In this document: piece by piece, positions 1 to 5,761 of the stretch
Layout of the letters: the number at the start of each line of letters is the position of its first letter
Position numbering within the stretch: position 1 is the first letter of the stretch
Source: Oscillospiraceae bacterium
GTDB lineage: Bacteria > Bacillota > Clostridia > Oscillospirales > Oscillospiraceae
Assembly (NCBI GenBank): GCA_028691385.1
Contig: JAQUZL010000109.1
Location: forward strand, 1-6,052
Reading direction: 5' to 3'
DNA: 6,052 bases
Translations under genes and position numbers: made by a program
Notes under the pieces: generated by a model
Told to the model about the DNA's origin: nothing
Database searches by the model: none
What the model saw: only the letters and a program-made list of their open reading frames with translations

Positions 1-1
1 G

Positions 2-1276
2 TTTATTGAAGGCGGCAACGATCTGGACGATGGCGTGGAGATGGCAAAAATGTGGGACGCGATGGGCGTGGATTATATCAACGTCAACTGCGGCCTGCAG
101 GAAACCTCCTATACCAACCGCGAGCCACCGTCGTATCAGCAGGGATGGAAGCGTGGCCTTGCCACCGCAGTCAAGGCGGCAGTGCATTGCCCGGTTTTGG
201 CGGTCAACACCATTAAAAAGCCGGAATTTGCCGAGTCCCTGCTGGAGAGCGGCGTTTCCGACTTTGTGGGTCTGACCCGCGGCCATCTGGCCGACCCCTA
301 TTGGACGCGCAAGATTCTGGACGGCCGGGAGGATGAAATCCGCACCTGCATCAGCTGCCTGAATTGCATGCAGACCAATGTGCAGGGCATTCAGCCGACC
401 TGCACGGTGAATCCGCGCTTTGGCCGCGAATATGAATTCAAGTGCATGAAGAAAAACGGAAACGGTCGTCCGGTGGCAGTCATCGGCGGCGGCCCTGCTG
501 GTATGCAGGCGGCCATCGTGCTGCAGCAGCGCGGTTTTCGGGTGACCCTGTTTGAAAAGAACAGCGCCCTTGGCGGCCAGCTGGAGCTGGCGCACAGACC
601 GCCCAACAAGGAAAAGATTCTCTGGCTCAAGCAGGGCATGATTGCCCAGGTCAAGCATGCGGGCATCGACGTGCGGCTGAACACCGAGGCCACCGTGGAC
701 GCAGTGCGCGCGCTTGCGCCCTGTGCGGTGTTTGTCTGCTGCGGCTCCGATCCCATCCGCCCCCAGCGCATCCCCGGCGTGAATCAGGCCAATGTCTATT
801 CCGTGCCGCAGATTCTCTCCGGCGCGGTCACGGTGGAAAATCAGAACGTCTGCATCGTAGGTTCCGGCCTTGCGGGCATGGAAACCGGCGTATTTCTGGG
901 CGAGAAGGGCTGCAAAATTACCATCCTCGAGATGGCGCCGCAGATCGGCGCAGGCCTGTTCCCACAGGTGCTGGACGATGTGAAAAACGAGCTTGCACCC
1001 TATGGCACCGAAATCCATGCCGGTACGGCGCTGAAGGCCATCAATCCCGACGGCACGGTGACCGCCGCGACGGCCGACGGCAGCGAGGTGCGTTTTGCCG
1101 CCGATGCGGTGGTGCTGGCCATGGGCGTGAAGCCGAAAACCGATACCGTGGACGCCATGCGCGCCGCGTTTGACCACGTGATTGCCATGGGCGACGCGGT
1201 GAAATCCGGCCGTGCGCTGGAAGCCATCACCGACGGCTATACCAAGGCGTGGGTTTTTGACACCTGCGAATACTAA
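2..1276 (+). CDS. NADH:flavin oxidoreductase, FMN/4Fe-4S/FAD type (2,4-dienoyl-CoA or enoate reductase family), 5' partial
   Basis: This is the C-terminal 424 residues of a cytoplasmic flavoenzyme that reduces activated C=C bonds with NAD(P)H. The frame is open to the left edge; family members are about 640-670 residues, so roughly 220-240 are missing. The visible part begins in the late old-yellow-enzyme TIM barrel, which ends in a TRGHLADPYW segment (the arginine that usually contacts FMN phosphate). Four cysteines for a 4Fe-4S cluster follow at nt 347, 356, 365 and 401 (C-x2-C-x2-C-x11-C). Next come an FAD-binding VIGGGPAG motif (about nt 479-502), a second dinucleotide motif IVGSGLAG (about nt 854-877), and a C-terminal MGDA segment that closes the FAD site. 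The substrate cannot be told: FadH-like, enoate reductase, BaiCD/BaiH-like and trimethylamine dehydrogenase-like enzymes share this architecture. It ends at TAA just before a bidirectional terminator. The family is secure, the exact reaction is not. Confidence 0.92.
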   Translation, partial: FIEGGNDLDDGVEMAKMWDAMGVDYINVNCGLQETSYTNREPPSYQQGWKRGLATAVKAAVHCPVLAVNTIKKPEFAESLLESGVSDFVGLTRGHLADPYWTRKILDGREDEIRTCISCLNCMQTNVQGIQPTCTVNPRFGREYEFKCMKKNGNGRPVAVIGGGPAGMQAAIVLQQRGFRVTLFEKNSALGGQLELAHRPPNKEKILWLKQGMIAQVKHAGIDVRLNTEATVDAVRALAPCAVFVCCGSDPIRPQRIPGVNQANVYSVPQILSGAVTVENQNVCIVGSGLAGMETGVFLGEKGCKITILEMAPQIGAGLFPQVLDDVKNELAPYGTEIHAGTALKAINPDGTVTAATADGSEVRFAADAVVLAMGVKPKTDTVDAMRAAFDHVIAMGDAVKSGRALEAITDGYTKAWVFDTCEY

Positions 1277-1279
1277 ACA

Positions 1280-1313
1280 AAATCGGCAATCACAGATGTG
1301 ATTGCCGATTTTT
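1280..1313. terminator. Bidirectional intrinsic terminator between convergent genes
   Basis: A perfect 14-bp stem (1280-1293 with 1298-1311, arm AAATCGGCAATCAC) closes a 4-nt loop. On the plus strand it runs into TTTTT followed by further Ts to 1320. On the minus strand it runs into TTTTGTTTAG. It starts 4 nt after the flavoenzyme stop codon and lies about 10 nt beyond the stop of the convergent dehydrogenase, so it probably ends both transcripts. Confidence 0.9.
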
Positions 1314-1321
1314 CTGTTTTC

Positions 1322-2299
1322 TTATCCGATGCGGTAAGGGTTTTCCTGCCCACGGTCGTGCCACTGGCAGCTGAGCAGGGAATTGCGGCACATGTCGGCA
1401 ACCGACTGGTCGGTGTAGAACGCCATGTGGGGCGTGACGACCGCGTTTGGCATGTCGCGCAGAATGGACAGCGCGTGGTTGCCCACGATGTCGGCGCGGC
1501 GATCATAATAGTACAGATCAAATTCGTCCTCGATGACGTCCAGTGCGCACGCGCCCACCTTGCCCGCTTCCAGCGCCTCGATGAGGGCGGCGGTGTCGAT
1601 GAGTCCGCCGCGCGCGGTGTTCACCACCACCGCGCCGTCCGGCAGCAGCGCAAGCTGCGCGCGGCCGATCATGTGCACGTCCTCCGGCGCGAGCGGCGCG
1701 TGCAGCGTGATGAGATCACACCGCCGCAGAAGCTCCGGCAGCGGCAGATAGTCAATCCCCGCGTCCCTGCGGGGATATTTGTCATAGGCATAGATTTTGC
1801 AGCCGAAGCCCTGCAGATCGCGGATGACCGCCTGCCCGATGCGCCCTGTGCCGATCACGCCCACCGTGCGGCTGCCCAGCAGTCCCCCCAGCAGCCCCTT
1901 GAGGGTGAAATCGTTGCTGTCTGCCCGCTGTAGGATGCGCTTGACCTTGCGCAGCGCCATGAGCATCATCATCACGGTGTAGTCCGCGACGGCGTCCGGC
2001 GTATAGGTGACGTTGCTCACCTGCACGCCGAGGCGCTTTGCGTCGACAAGATTCACGTGGTCAAAGCCAATGGTGCGGGTGGAGATCATCCGGATCCCGA
2101 GATCACAAAACCGCTCCATCAGCGCCCCGGCGACGGGTGTGGTGGTGATGGACAGGTACTGGCTGCCGGCGGCCAGCGCGGCATTTTCCAGCGTGGGCGG
2201 CGCGCTGGTACAGGCAAATTCAATGCCAAGCGCTGCGGCGGCGGTTTCAAAGGCTGCTTTTTCGTCATATGGACGGCAGCTGTATGCAAAAACTTTCAT
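1322..2299 (-). CDS. D-2-hydroxyacid dehydrogenase, D-lactate dehydrogenase / VanH-like
   Basis: A complete 325-residue cytoplasmic enzyme of the D-isomer-specific 2-hydroxyacid dehydrogenase family, expected to reduce a 2-keto acid such as pyruvate to its D-hydroxy acid with NADH. The NAD-binding motif GTGRIG is at residues 150-155 and an acidic residue for the NAD ribose at D173. By alignment with Lactobacillus D-LDH from memory, the catalytic triad is R230 (NTARGG), E259 (DVIEDE) and H291 (TPHMAFYTD). The segments STRTIGFDH and VADYT plus GFGCK around the cofactor domain resemble VanH of vancomycin-resistance clusters more than generic phosphoglycerate dehydrogenases. No vanA- or vanX-like gene is visible, so a fermentative D-lactate role is more likely. 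The ATG at 2299 was chosen because GAGG (2310-2307) sits 7 nt upstream. A longer frame starting at 2329 begins inside a palindrome and lacks a ribosome site. The gene is divergent from the glycosidase gene. Confidence 0.9.
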   Translation of the reverse strand: MKVFAYSCRPYDEKAAFETAAAALGIEFACTSAPPTLENAALAAGSQYLSITTTPVAGALMERFCDLGIRMISTRTIGFDHVNLVDAKRLGVQVSNVTYTPDAVADYTVMMMLMALRKVKRILQRADSNDFTLKGLLGGLLGSRTVGVIGTGRIGQAVIRDLQGFGCKIYAYDKYPRRDAGIDYLPLPELLRRCDLITLHAPLAPEDVHMIGRAQLALLPDGAVVVNTARGGLIDTAALIEALEAGKVGACALDVIEDEFDLYYYDRRADIVGNHALSILRDMPNAVVTPHMAFYTDQSVADMCRNSLLSCQWHDRGQENPYRIG

Positions 2300-2305
2300 A
2301 TTTGA

Positions 2306-2313
2306 CCCTCTTT
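2306..2313 (-). promoter_or_regulatory. Ribosome binding site that sets the dehydrogenase start
   Basis: Read on the minus strand the sequence is AAAGAGGG, with GAGG 7 nt before the ATG at 2299-2297. It supports the internal methionine over the in-frame ATG at 2329. Confidence 0.75.
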
Positions 2314-2317
2314 CGCC

Positions 2318-2340
2318 GGGATTTTCCATTGGAAAATCCC
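2318..2340. promoter_or_regulatory. Perfect 23-bp palindrome in the dehydrogenase leader (possible operator)
   Basis: Arms GGGATTTTCCA (2318-2328) and its exact complement (2330-2340) flank one central T. It lies 18 nt upstream of the dehydrogenase ATG, just outside the ribosome binding site, and downstream of the inferred promoter. In RNA it would form a 10-bp hairpin with a 3-nt loop, but no U-tract follows, so it is not a terminator. A dimeric repressor site or an mRNA 5' stem are the likely roles. I do not recognise a known regulator's consensus. Confidence 0.6.
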
Positions 2341-2393
2341 CATCTTTCTGTTATCGTACGGATCAGTACCCGCTTTAACGATCATTCCACCTG

Positions 2394-2422
2394 ATTGTAG
2401 CACAGGAATTGCGGAAATTCAT
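2394..2422 (-). promoter_or_regulatory. Probable promoter of the D-2-hydroxyacid dehydrogenase gene
   Basis: On the minus strand an extended -10, TGC followed by TACAAT (2402-2394), matches the consensus at five of six positions. The -35 is weak (ATGAAT at 2422-2417, 17-bp spacer), which the TGn extension could compensate. The start of transcription would fall near 2387, giving a leader of nearly 90 nt that includes the palindrome. Confidence 0.5.
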
Positions 2423-2455
2423 CCTGTGTTTTTCAGTAGGGGAATTGCGAAAATT
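2405..2455. repeat. Two direct copies of a 15-bp element over both divergent promoters
   Basis: The copies are GGAATTGCGGAAATT (2405-2419) and GGAATTGCGAAAATT (2441-2455), identical at 14 of 15 positions and 36 bp apart start to start. Each contains an AATT-N5-AATT inverted core. The left copy overlaps the spacer and -35 of the leftward promoter, and the right copy contains the -35 of the rightward promoter. This placement suggests binding sites for a shared regulator, though it rests on two copies only. Confidence 0.5.
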
Positions 2456-2473
2456 GTCGAAGCGTGATATGAT
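2445..2473 (+). promoter_or_regulatory. Sigma-A type promoter of the glycosidase-leuB transcript
   Basis: TTGCGA (2445-2450) and TATGAT (2468-2473) are separated by 17 bp, with an extended TGA directly before the -10. Transcription should start near 2480. That leaves a leader of about 35 nt before the TTG start at 2516, but only a few nt before the upstream ATG at 2483, so the promoter supports the TTG start. Confidence 0.65.
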
Positions 2474-2502
2474 AAACTACAAATGTTTTTATTTCTGATA
2501 TT

Positions 2503-2518
2503 GGAGCGGATTTCATTG
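2503..2518 (+). promoter_or_regulatory. Ribosome binding site and TTG start of the glycosidase gene
   Basis: GGAG at 2503-2506 is followed by 9 nt and then TTG at 2516-2518. The in-frame ATG at 2483 has no purine-rich element before it and nearly coincides with the predicted transcription start. Confidence 0.65.
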
Positions 2519-3793
2519 GCACAGTCAAAACGAACAATTAAATTATATGGAAACGGCGGCAGTCGGGTACGCGTTGCCGAGCGGCGCAAGCCGGTTGCAC
2601 TGAAAACCATCTGCATTACCCTTGCGGTGCTGCTGACCGGTTACCTGCTGTTTTGCTATGCCAGCTTTCAACCGTTTAGCAAGCTGCGGAAGATCTACAT
2701 ACAAACCGCAATGTCCACGATGAATCACCAGTGGCTGGCCACTGCGCTGATTCCGGCAGGCGTGATCGACAAGGTGATGGCCGAGGTCGACGCGGCGCAC
2801 GATGCGCAGGCCGGCATCAACAGCGAGTGGGGCTCGTCCGGCAAACCCTCCGGCGATGCGTCCGGCACGATCACCATTGGCGGGGAAGAGGTTCCGGCGG
2901 ACGAGGCGGCGTTTTATGAGCTGTTCTGGGAGCTGGACAGGGACACCGTGACGGCTTATCTCAATGCGCACCCTGACGTGATGGATGGCGGCTGGGGCAA
3001 TCTGTATATTAACGAGTCTGGGCTTGACGATGAGGGCACCAGCATCTATACCACCCAGGGCGAGCAGGTTTTGGCCATCGACGTGCCAAACGAATTGCTG
3101 CTTGTGCGCGTGAAGGGCGCGACGTTCCGCGGCGTGCTGGCCGTTGCAAAAGACCCGTCCCGGCTTGTGCTGCAGGCGGCGCGCGGCCTTGGCACGGGGG
3201 ATGTCGGCCAATTCGCGGGCAAGTTGGCGCAGGACGCCGGCGGCGTGCTGGCCATGACCGGCAGCGGCTTCATTGACAACGACGGCGCGGGCCTTGGCGG
3301 CATTTTGGCGGGCTATGCGATGTGCAATGGCGAAGCGTACGGCTCAAGCCACATGGGCTATGGCTATAAGCGGCTGGAGCTGCGCGAGGACAACCTCATG
3401 TATATTGTGGACGCGCAAAGCCCGGTGTCCGCCGCCGCGACCGACGCGGTGGAGTTCAGCCCCGCCATGATCGTTGACGGCAAAACCGTCATCGGCGCAA
3501 ATTCCGGCTGGGACGCACTCAATCCGCGCGTCTGCATCGGTCAGTCGGACAAATATGAAATCCTGATGCTGATGACCGAGGGGCGGCTTGCAACATCGCT
3601 CGGCTCTACGGTCATGGATTGTGCGGACATTCTGGAAAAGCACAATTGCATGCAGGCACTCAATATGGACGGCGGCACCAGCGCAGTGATGTATTATGAC
3701 GGAGCGTACATTACGCGCTGCTCCAATACGGCGCTGCCGGAAGGCCGCTACCTGCCCGACGCCTGGGTCTATGGCGTTGCGGCGGAGCAATGA
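2516..3793 (+). CDS. Membrane-anchored phosphodiester glycosidase family protein (NAGPA domain)
   Basis: This 425-residue protein has a basic N-terminus (RRK at 23-25), one hydrophobic segment at about 29-49 that should act as an uncleaved membrane anchor, and a large extracytoplasmic part. The C-terminal half matches the NAGPA family, named after the human enzyme that uncovers mannose-6-phosphate by removing N-acetylglucosamine. In bacteria it is associated with surface polysaccharide metabolism. Visible family landmarks are KDPSR (212-216), a GSGFID element (249-254), NPR (336-338), IGQ (341-343), EGR (355-357) and MDGGTSA (384-390), the usual DGG-S/T-S/A active-site region. A stretch at about residues 95-130 rich in Ala, Gly and Ser looks like a flexible linker. 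The substrate cannot be inferred. The start is TTG, chosen from the ribosome site and promoter; a start at 2483 would add 11 residues. leuB follows 37 nt downstream with no terminator between. Confidence 0.82.
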   Translation: MAQSKRTIKLYGNGGSRVRVAERRKPVALKTICITLAVLLTGYLLFCYASFQPFSKLRKIYIQTAMSTMNHQWLATALIPAGVIDKVMAEVDAAHDAQAGINSEWGSSGKPSGDASGTITIGGEEVPADEAAFYELFWELDRDTVTAYLNAHPDVMDGGWGNLYINESGLDDEGTSIYTTQGEQVLAIDVPNELLLVRVKGATFRGVLAVAKDPSRLVLQAARGLGTGDVGQFAGKLAQDAGGVLAMTGSGFIDNDGAGLGGILAGYAMCNGEAYGSSHMGYGYKRLELREDNLMYIVDAQSPVSAAATDAVEFSPAMIVDGKTVIGANSGWDALNPRVCIGQSDKYEILMLMTEGRLATSLGSTVMDCADILEKHNCMQALNMDGGTSAVMYYDGAYITRCSNTALPEGRYLPDAWVYGVAAEQ

Positions 3794-3830
3794 CGTTGAA
3801 ACGGCGCAACTGCGCAGGGAGGTTCGAAAT

Positions 3831-4904
3831 ATGGAAAAGAATATTGTTGTAATCAAGGGTGACGGCATCGGCCCGGAAATCGTGACCGAAGCGGTGAAGG
3901 TGATGCGGAAGGTCGCGGCGGTCTATGGCCACGCATTCCGCTTTGAAGAGGTCGCAGCCGGCGGCTGCGCCATTGATCAGTTTGGACAGTGCCTGCCCCA
4001 GGAAAGTCTGGACAAGTGCCTTGCAGCGGACAGCGTGCTCCTTGGCGCGGTGGGCGGCCCGAAATGGGACGGTGTGGACAAAAACAACCGCCCGGAAAAG
4101 GCACTGCTTCGCATTCGCAGCGCCATGGGGCTTTATGCGAACCTGCGCCCGGCGAAAATCTTCCCCCAGCTTTCCTCGGCGTCGCCGCTGAAAAAGGAGA
4201 TCGTCGATGCCGGCATCGACTTCGTCATGGCGCGTGAGCTGATCGGCGGCATCTACTTTGGCGAGCACAAGACCGTGGAAGTCGGCGGCGAGGAACAGGC
4301 CACCGACATCATGGCCTATTCCACCCACGAGATCGAGCGCATTGCCCGCGTGGCTTTTGAAACGGCACGCAAGCGCGGCAAAAAAGTGGTTTCTGTGGAA
4401 AAATCCAACGTGCTGGACTGCTCCCGCCTTTGGAAAAAGGTGGTCGCCGCGGTGGCGGCGCAATACCCGGATGTGGCCTATTCCACCATGCTGGTGGATA
4501 ACTGCGCCATGCAGATTGTCAAAAATCCGGCGCAGTTTGACGTCATTGTCACGGAAAATATGTTCGGCGACATCCTCTCCGACGAGGCCAGCATGATCAC
4601 CGGCTCTATCGGCATGATTCCCTCGTCCAGCCTTGGCGACGGTACCAACGGCATGTATGAGCCGATTCACGGCTCTGCGCCGGACATTGCCGGGCAGAAC
4701 ATCGCAAATCCGGTGGGCACAATCCTGTCCGGCGCGATGATGCTCAAATATTCCTTTGATATGGCGGCGGAGTCCGACGCCATCGAGCGCGCGGTGAGTC
4801 AGGTGCTCGACGAGGGTTACCGCACCACCGACATTTTCTCTGCGGGTATGAAGCTGGTTTCCTGCTCTGAAATGGGCGATCTGGTGGCGGCGCGAATCCG
4901 CTGA
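3831..4904 (+). CDS. leuB: 3-isopropylmalate dehydrogenase
   Basis: A complete 357-residue cytoplasmic enzyme for the third step of leucine synthesis: NAD-dependent oxidation and decarboxylation of 3-isopropylmalate to 2-ketoisocaproate. It opens with the KGDGIGPEIV motif (9-18). Substrate-binding arginines are R96, R106 and R135, with Y142 and K191 as catalytic residues and D223, D247 and D251 for the divalent metal. The E89-x2-L92-L93 helix is the pattern that favours isopropylmalate over isocitrate or tartrate. GSAPDIAGQNIANP (281-294) is the adenine-side loop typical of NAD-dependent members. Length is normal for LeuB. The ATG is preceded by AGGGAGGT (3816-3823), with GGAGG ending 8 nt before the start, so the longer frame reaching back into the glycosidase gene is rejected. 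leuA, leuC and leuD are not in the window. It is probably transcribed from the promoter before the glycosidase gene and ends at the terminator at 4916-4949. Confidence 0.96.
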   Translation: MEKNIVVIKGDGIGPEIVTEAVKVMRKVAAVYGHAFRFEEVAAGGCAIDQFGQCLPQESLDKCLAADSVLLGAVGGPKWDGVDKNNRPEKALLRIRSAMGLYANLRPAKIFPQLSSASPLKKEIVDAGIDFVMARELIGGIYFGEHKTVEVGGEEQATDIMAYSTHEIERIARVAFETARKRGKKVVSVEKSNVLDCSRLWKKVVAAVAAQYPDVAYSTMLVDNCAMQIVKNPAQFDVIVTENMFGDILSDEASMITGSIGMIPSSSLGDGTNGMYEPIHGSAPDIAGQNIANPVGTILSGAMMLKYSFDMAAESDAIERAVSQVLDEGYRTTDIFSAGMKLVSCSEMGDLVAARIR

Positions 4905-4915
4905 TACAGACGATC

Positions 4916-4949
4916 AAAGCCGGAAAGGAAACCCCTTTCCGGCTTTTTT
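4916..4949 (+). terminator. Intrinsic terminator after leuB
   Basis: A perfect 13-bp stem (4916-4928 with 4934-4946, arm AAAGCCGGAAAGG) closes a 5-nt loop and runs into six Ts (4944-4949). It lies 11 nt after the leuB stop. The T-tract ends only 2 nt before the Shine-Dalgarno of the next gene. Confidence 0.93.
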
Positions 4950-4951
4950 GT

Positions 4952-4967
4952 GGAGGAATTGCATTTG
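4952..4967 (+). promoter_or_regulatory. Ribosome binding site and TTG start of the pseudouridine synthase
   Basis: GGAGG at 4952-4956 is followed by 8 nt and then TTG at 4965-4967. The in-frame GTG at 4950 lies before this Shine-Dalgarno at the edge of the terminator T-tract, and the TTG at 4959 is only 2 nt from it, so both are poor starts. Confidence 0.75.
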
Positions 4968-5657
4968 GAAATTTTGTATCAGGATCGCCGGGTGCTGGTG
5001 TGCGTGAAGCCGGTGGGCGTGCTGTCCACGGACGAACCGGGCGGCGTGCCGGAGCTGGCACGTGCGGCGCTGGGCGATGAACATGCGTGCGTGCGGACGG
5101 TGCACCGGCTTGACCGCGTGGTGGGTGGGCTGATGTTGCTGGCGCGTTCGCGCATGGCCGCGTCCATTCTTGGCGCGCAGGTGCGCGCGGGGACGTTTGA
5201 AAAGGAATATCTGGCCGTCCTTCACGGCGCGCCCGACGCGCCGCAGGGTACGCTGCGGGACTTTTTGCACCGGGACATGGCTGCGCGCAAGAGCTATGTG
5301 GTGGCGGAAAATGCCGAGCAGGCACAGCTTGCACTGCTGCACTATCAGGTGCTTTGCAGCGCGGATGGCCTTTCTCTGGTGAAAATTCGCTTGCAAACCG
5401 GCAGAACCCACCAGATTCGCGTGCAGTTTTCCGCCCGGGGCATGCCGCTGGTGGGCGACCGGAAGTATGGCGCGGACGATGGGGTGGAAATCGCTCTGTG
5501 GTCGTGCGCGCTGCGCTTTGCGCACCCGGAAACGGGCGAGAACATGACCTTTTATCAAGCGCCGCCGCGCATCGCGCCGTGGACGGCGTTTGAAGCGGAA
5601 CAGATGGAGCAGCGCGCTGCGGGGCAAAGAAAAGACGCGCAATGTGGAATCGATTGA
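4965..5657 (+). CDS. RluA-family RNA pseudouridine synthase, small form without S4 domain
   Basis: A 230-residue enzyme expected to isomerise uridine to pseudouridine in rRNA or tRNA in the cytoplasm. The N-terminal VCVKPVGVLST (12-22) matches the usual 'NKPAG' entry. The catalytic aspartate is D50 in VHRLD (46-50). The TGRTHQIRVQFSARGMPLVGD motif (145-165) is typical of the family, and the C-terminal ALRFAHPETGE (182-192) also fits. The residues after HRLD read RVVGG where the usual family motif has xxTSG; the aspartate itself is kept. There is no N-terminal S4 RNA-binding domain, so target specificity (RluA-, RluC-, RluD- or TruC-like) cannot be told. The start is TTG, taken from Shine-Dalgarno spacing. 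The gene stands immediately behind the leuB terminator with no visible promoter of its own, so it may be expressed by read-through or from a promoter inside leuB. Confidence 0.9.
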   Translation: MEILYQDRRVLVCVKPVGVLSTDEPGGVPELARAALGDEHACVRTVHRLDRVVGGLMLLARSRMAASILGAQVRAGTFEKEYLAVLHGAPDAPQGTLRDFLHRDMAARKSYVVAENAEQAQLALLHYQVLCSADGLSLVKIRLQTGRTHQIRVQFSARGMPLVGDRKYGADDGVEIALWSCALRFAHPETGENMTFYQAPPRIAPWTAFEAEQMEQRAAGQRKDAQCGID

Positions 5658-5761
5658 TCGGACTTTTTTTGGCAGCGGCAACCTTCTGCGTGTGCGTGCG
5701 GCGCTGACCTGCGCGGAGGCGGCAGTGCTTTTGAACCGCTTCACCGCACGGTCTTGAACGC

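Noticed and set aside
1298..1933. 211-codon plus-strand frame opposite the dehydrogenase
   Set aside because: It starts inside the bidirectional terminator and lies antisense to an enzyme with a complete catalytic triad.
2318..2340. Palindrome as an intrinsic terminator
   Set aside because: No T-run follows on either strand, and it is placed in a leader just before a ribosome site.
2543..3211. 222-codon minus-strand frame opposite the glycosidase
   Set aside because: The plus-strand frame has a membrane anchor and family motifs, while the antisense translation has none.
3696..3830. Upstream extension of leuB overlapping the glycosidase gene
   Set aside because: The ATG at 3831 has an excellent ribosome site and gives a normal LeuB N-terminus (KGDGIGPE at residue 9). 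The extension would overlap conserved glycosidase sequence.
3711..4670. 319-codon open frame on the minus strand opposite leuB
   Set aside because: It is antisense to a clear leuB with conserved motifs. Its His/Arg-rich translation has no recognisable domain and it is explained by GC-rich third positions.
2516..4904. Glycosidase plus leuB as a new functional pair or system
   Set aside because: Adjacency and likely co-transcription are the only link; no biochemical connection is visible in one genome.
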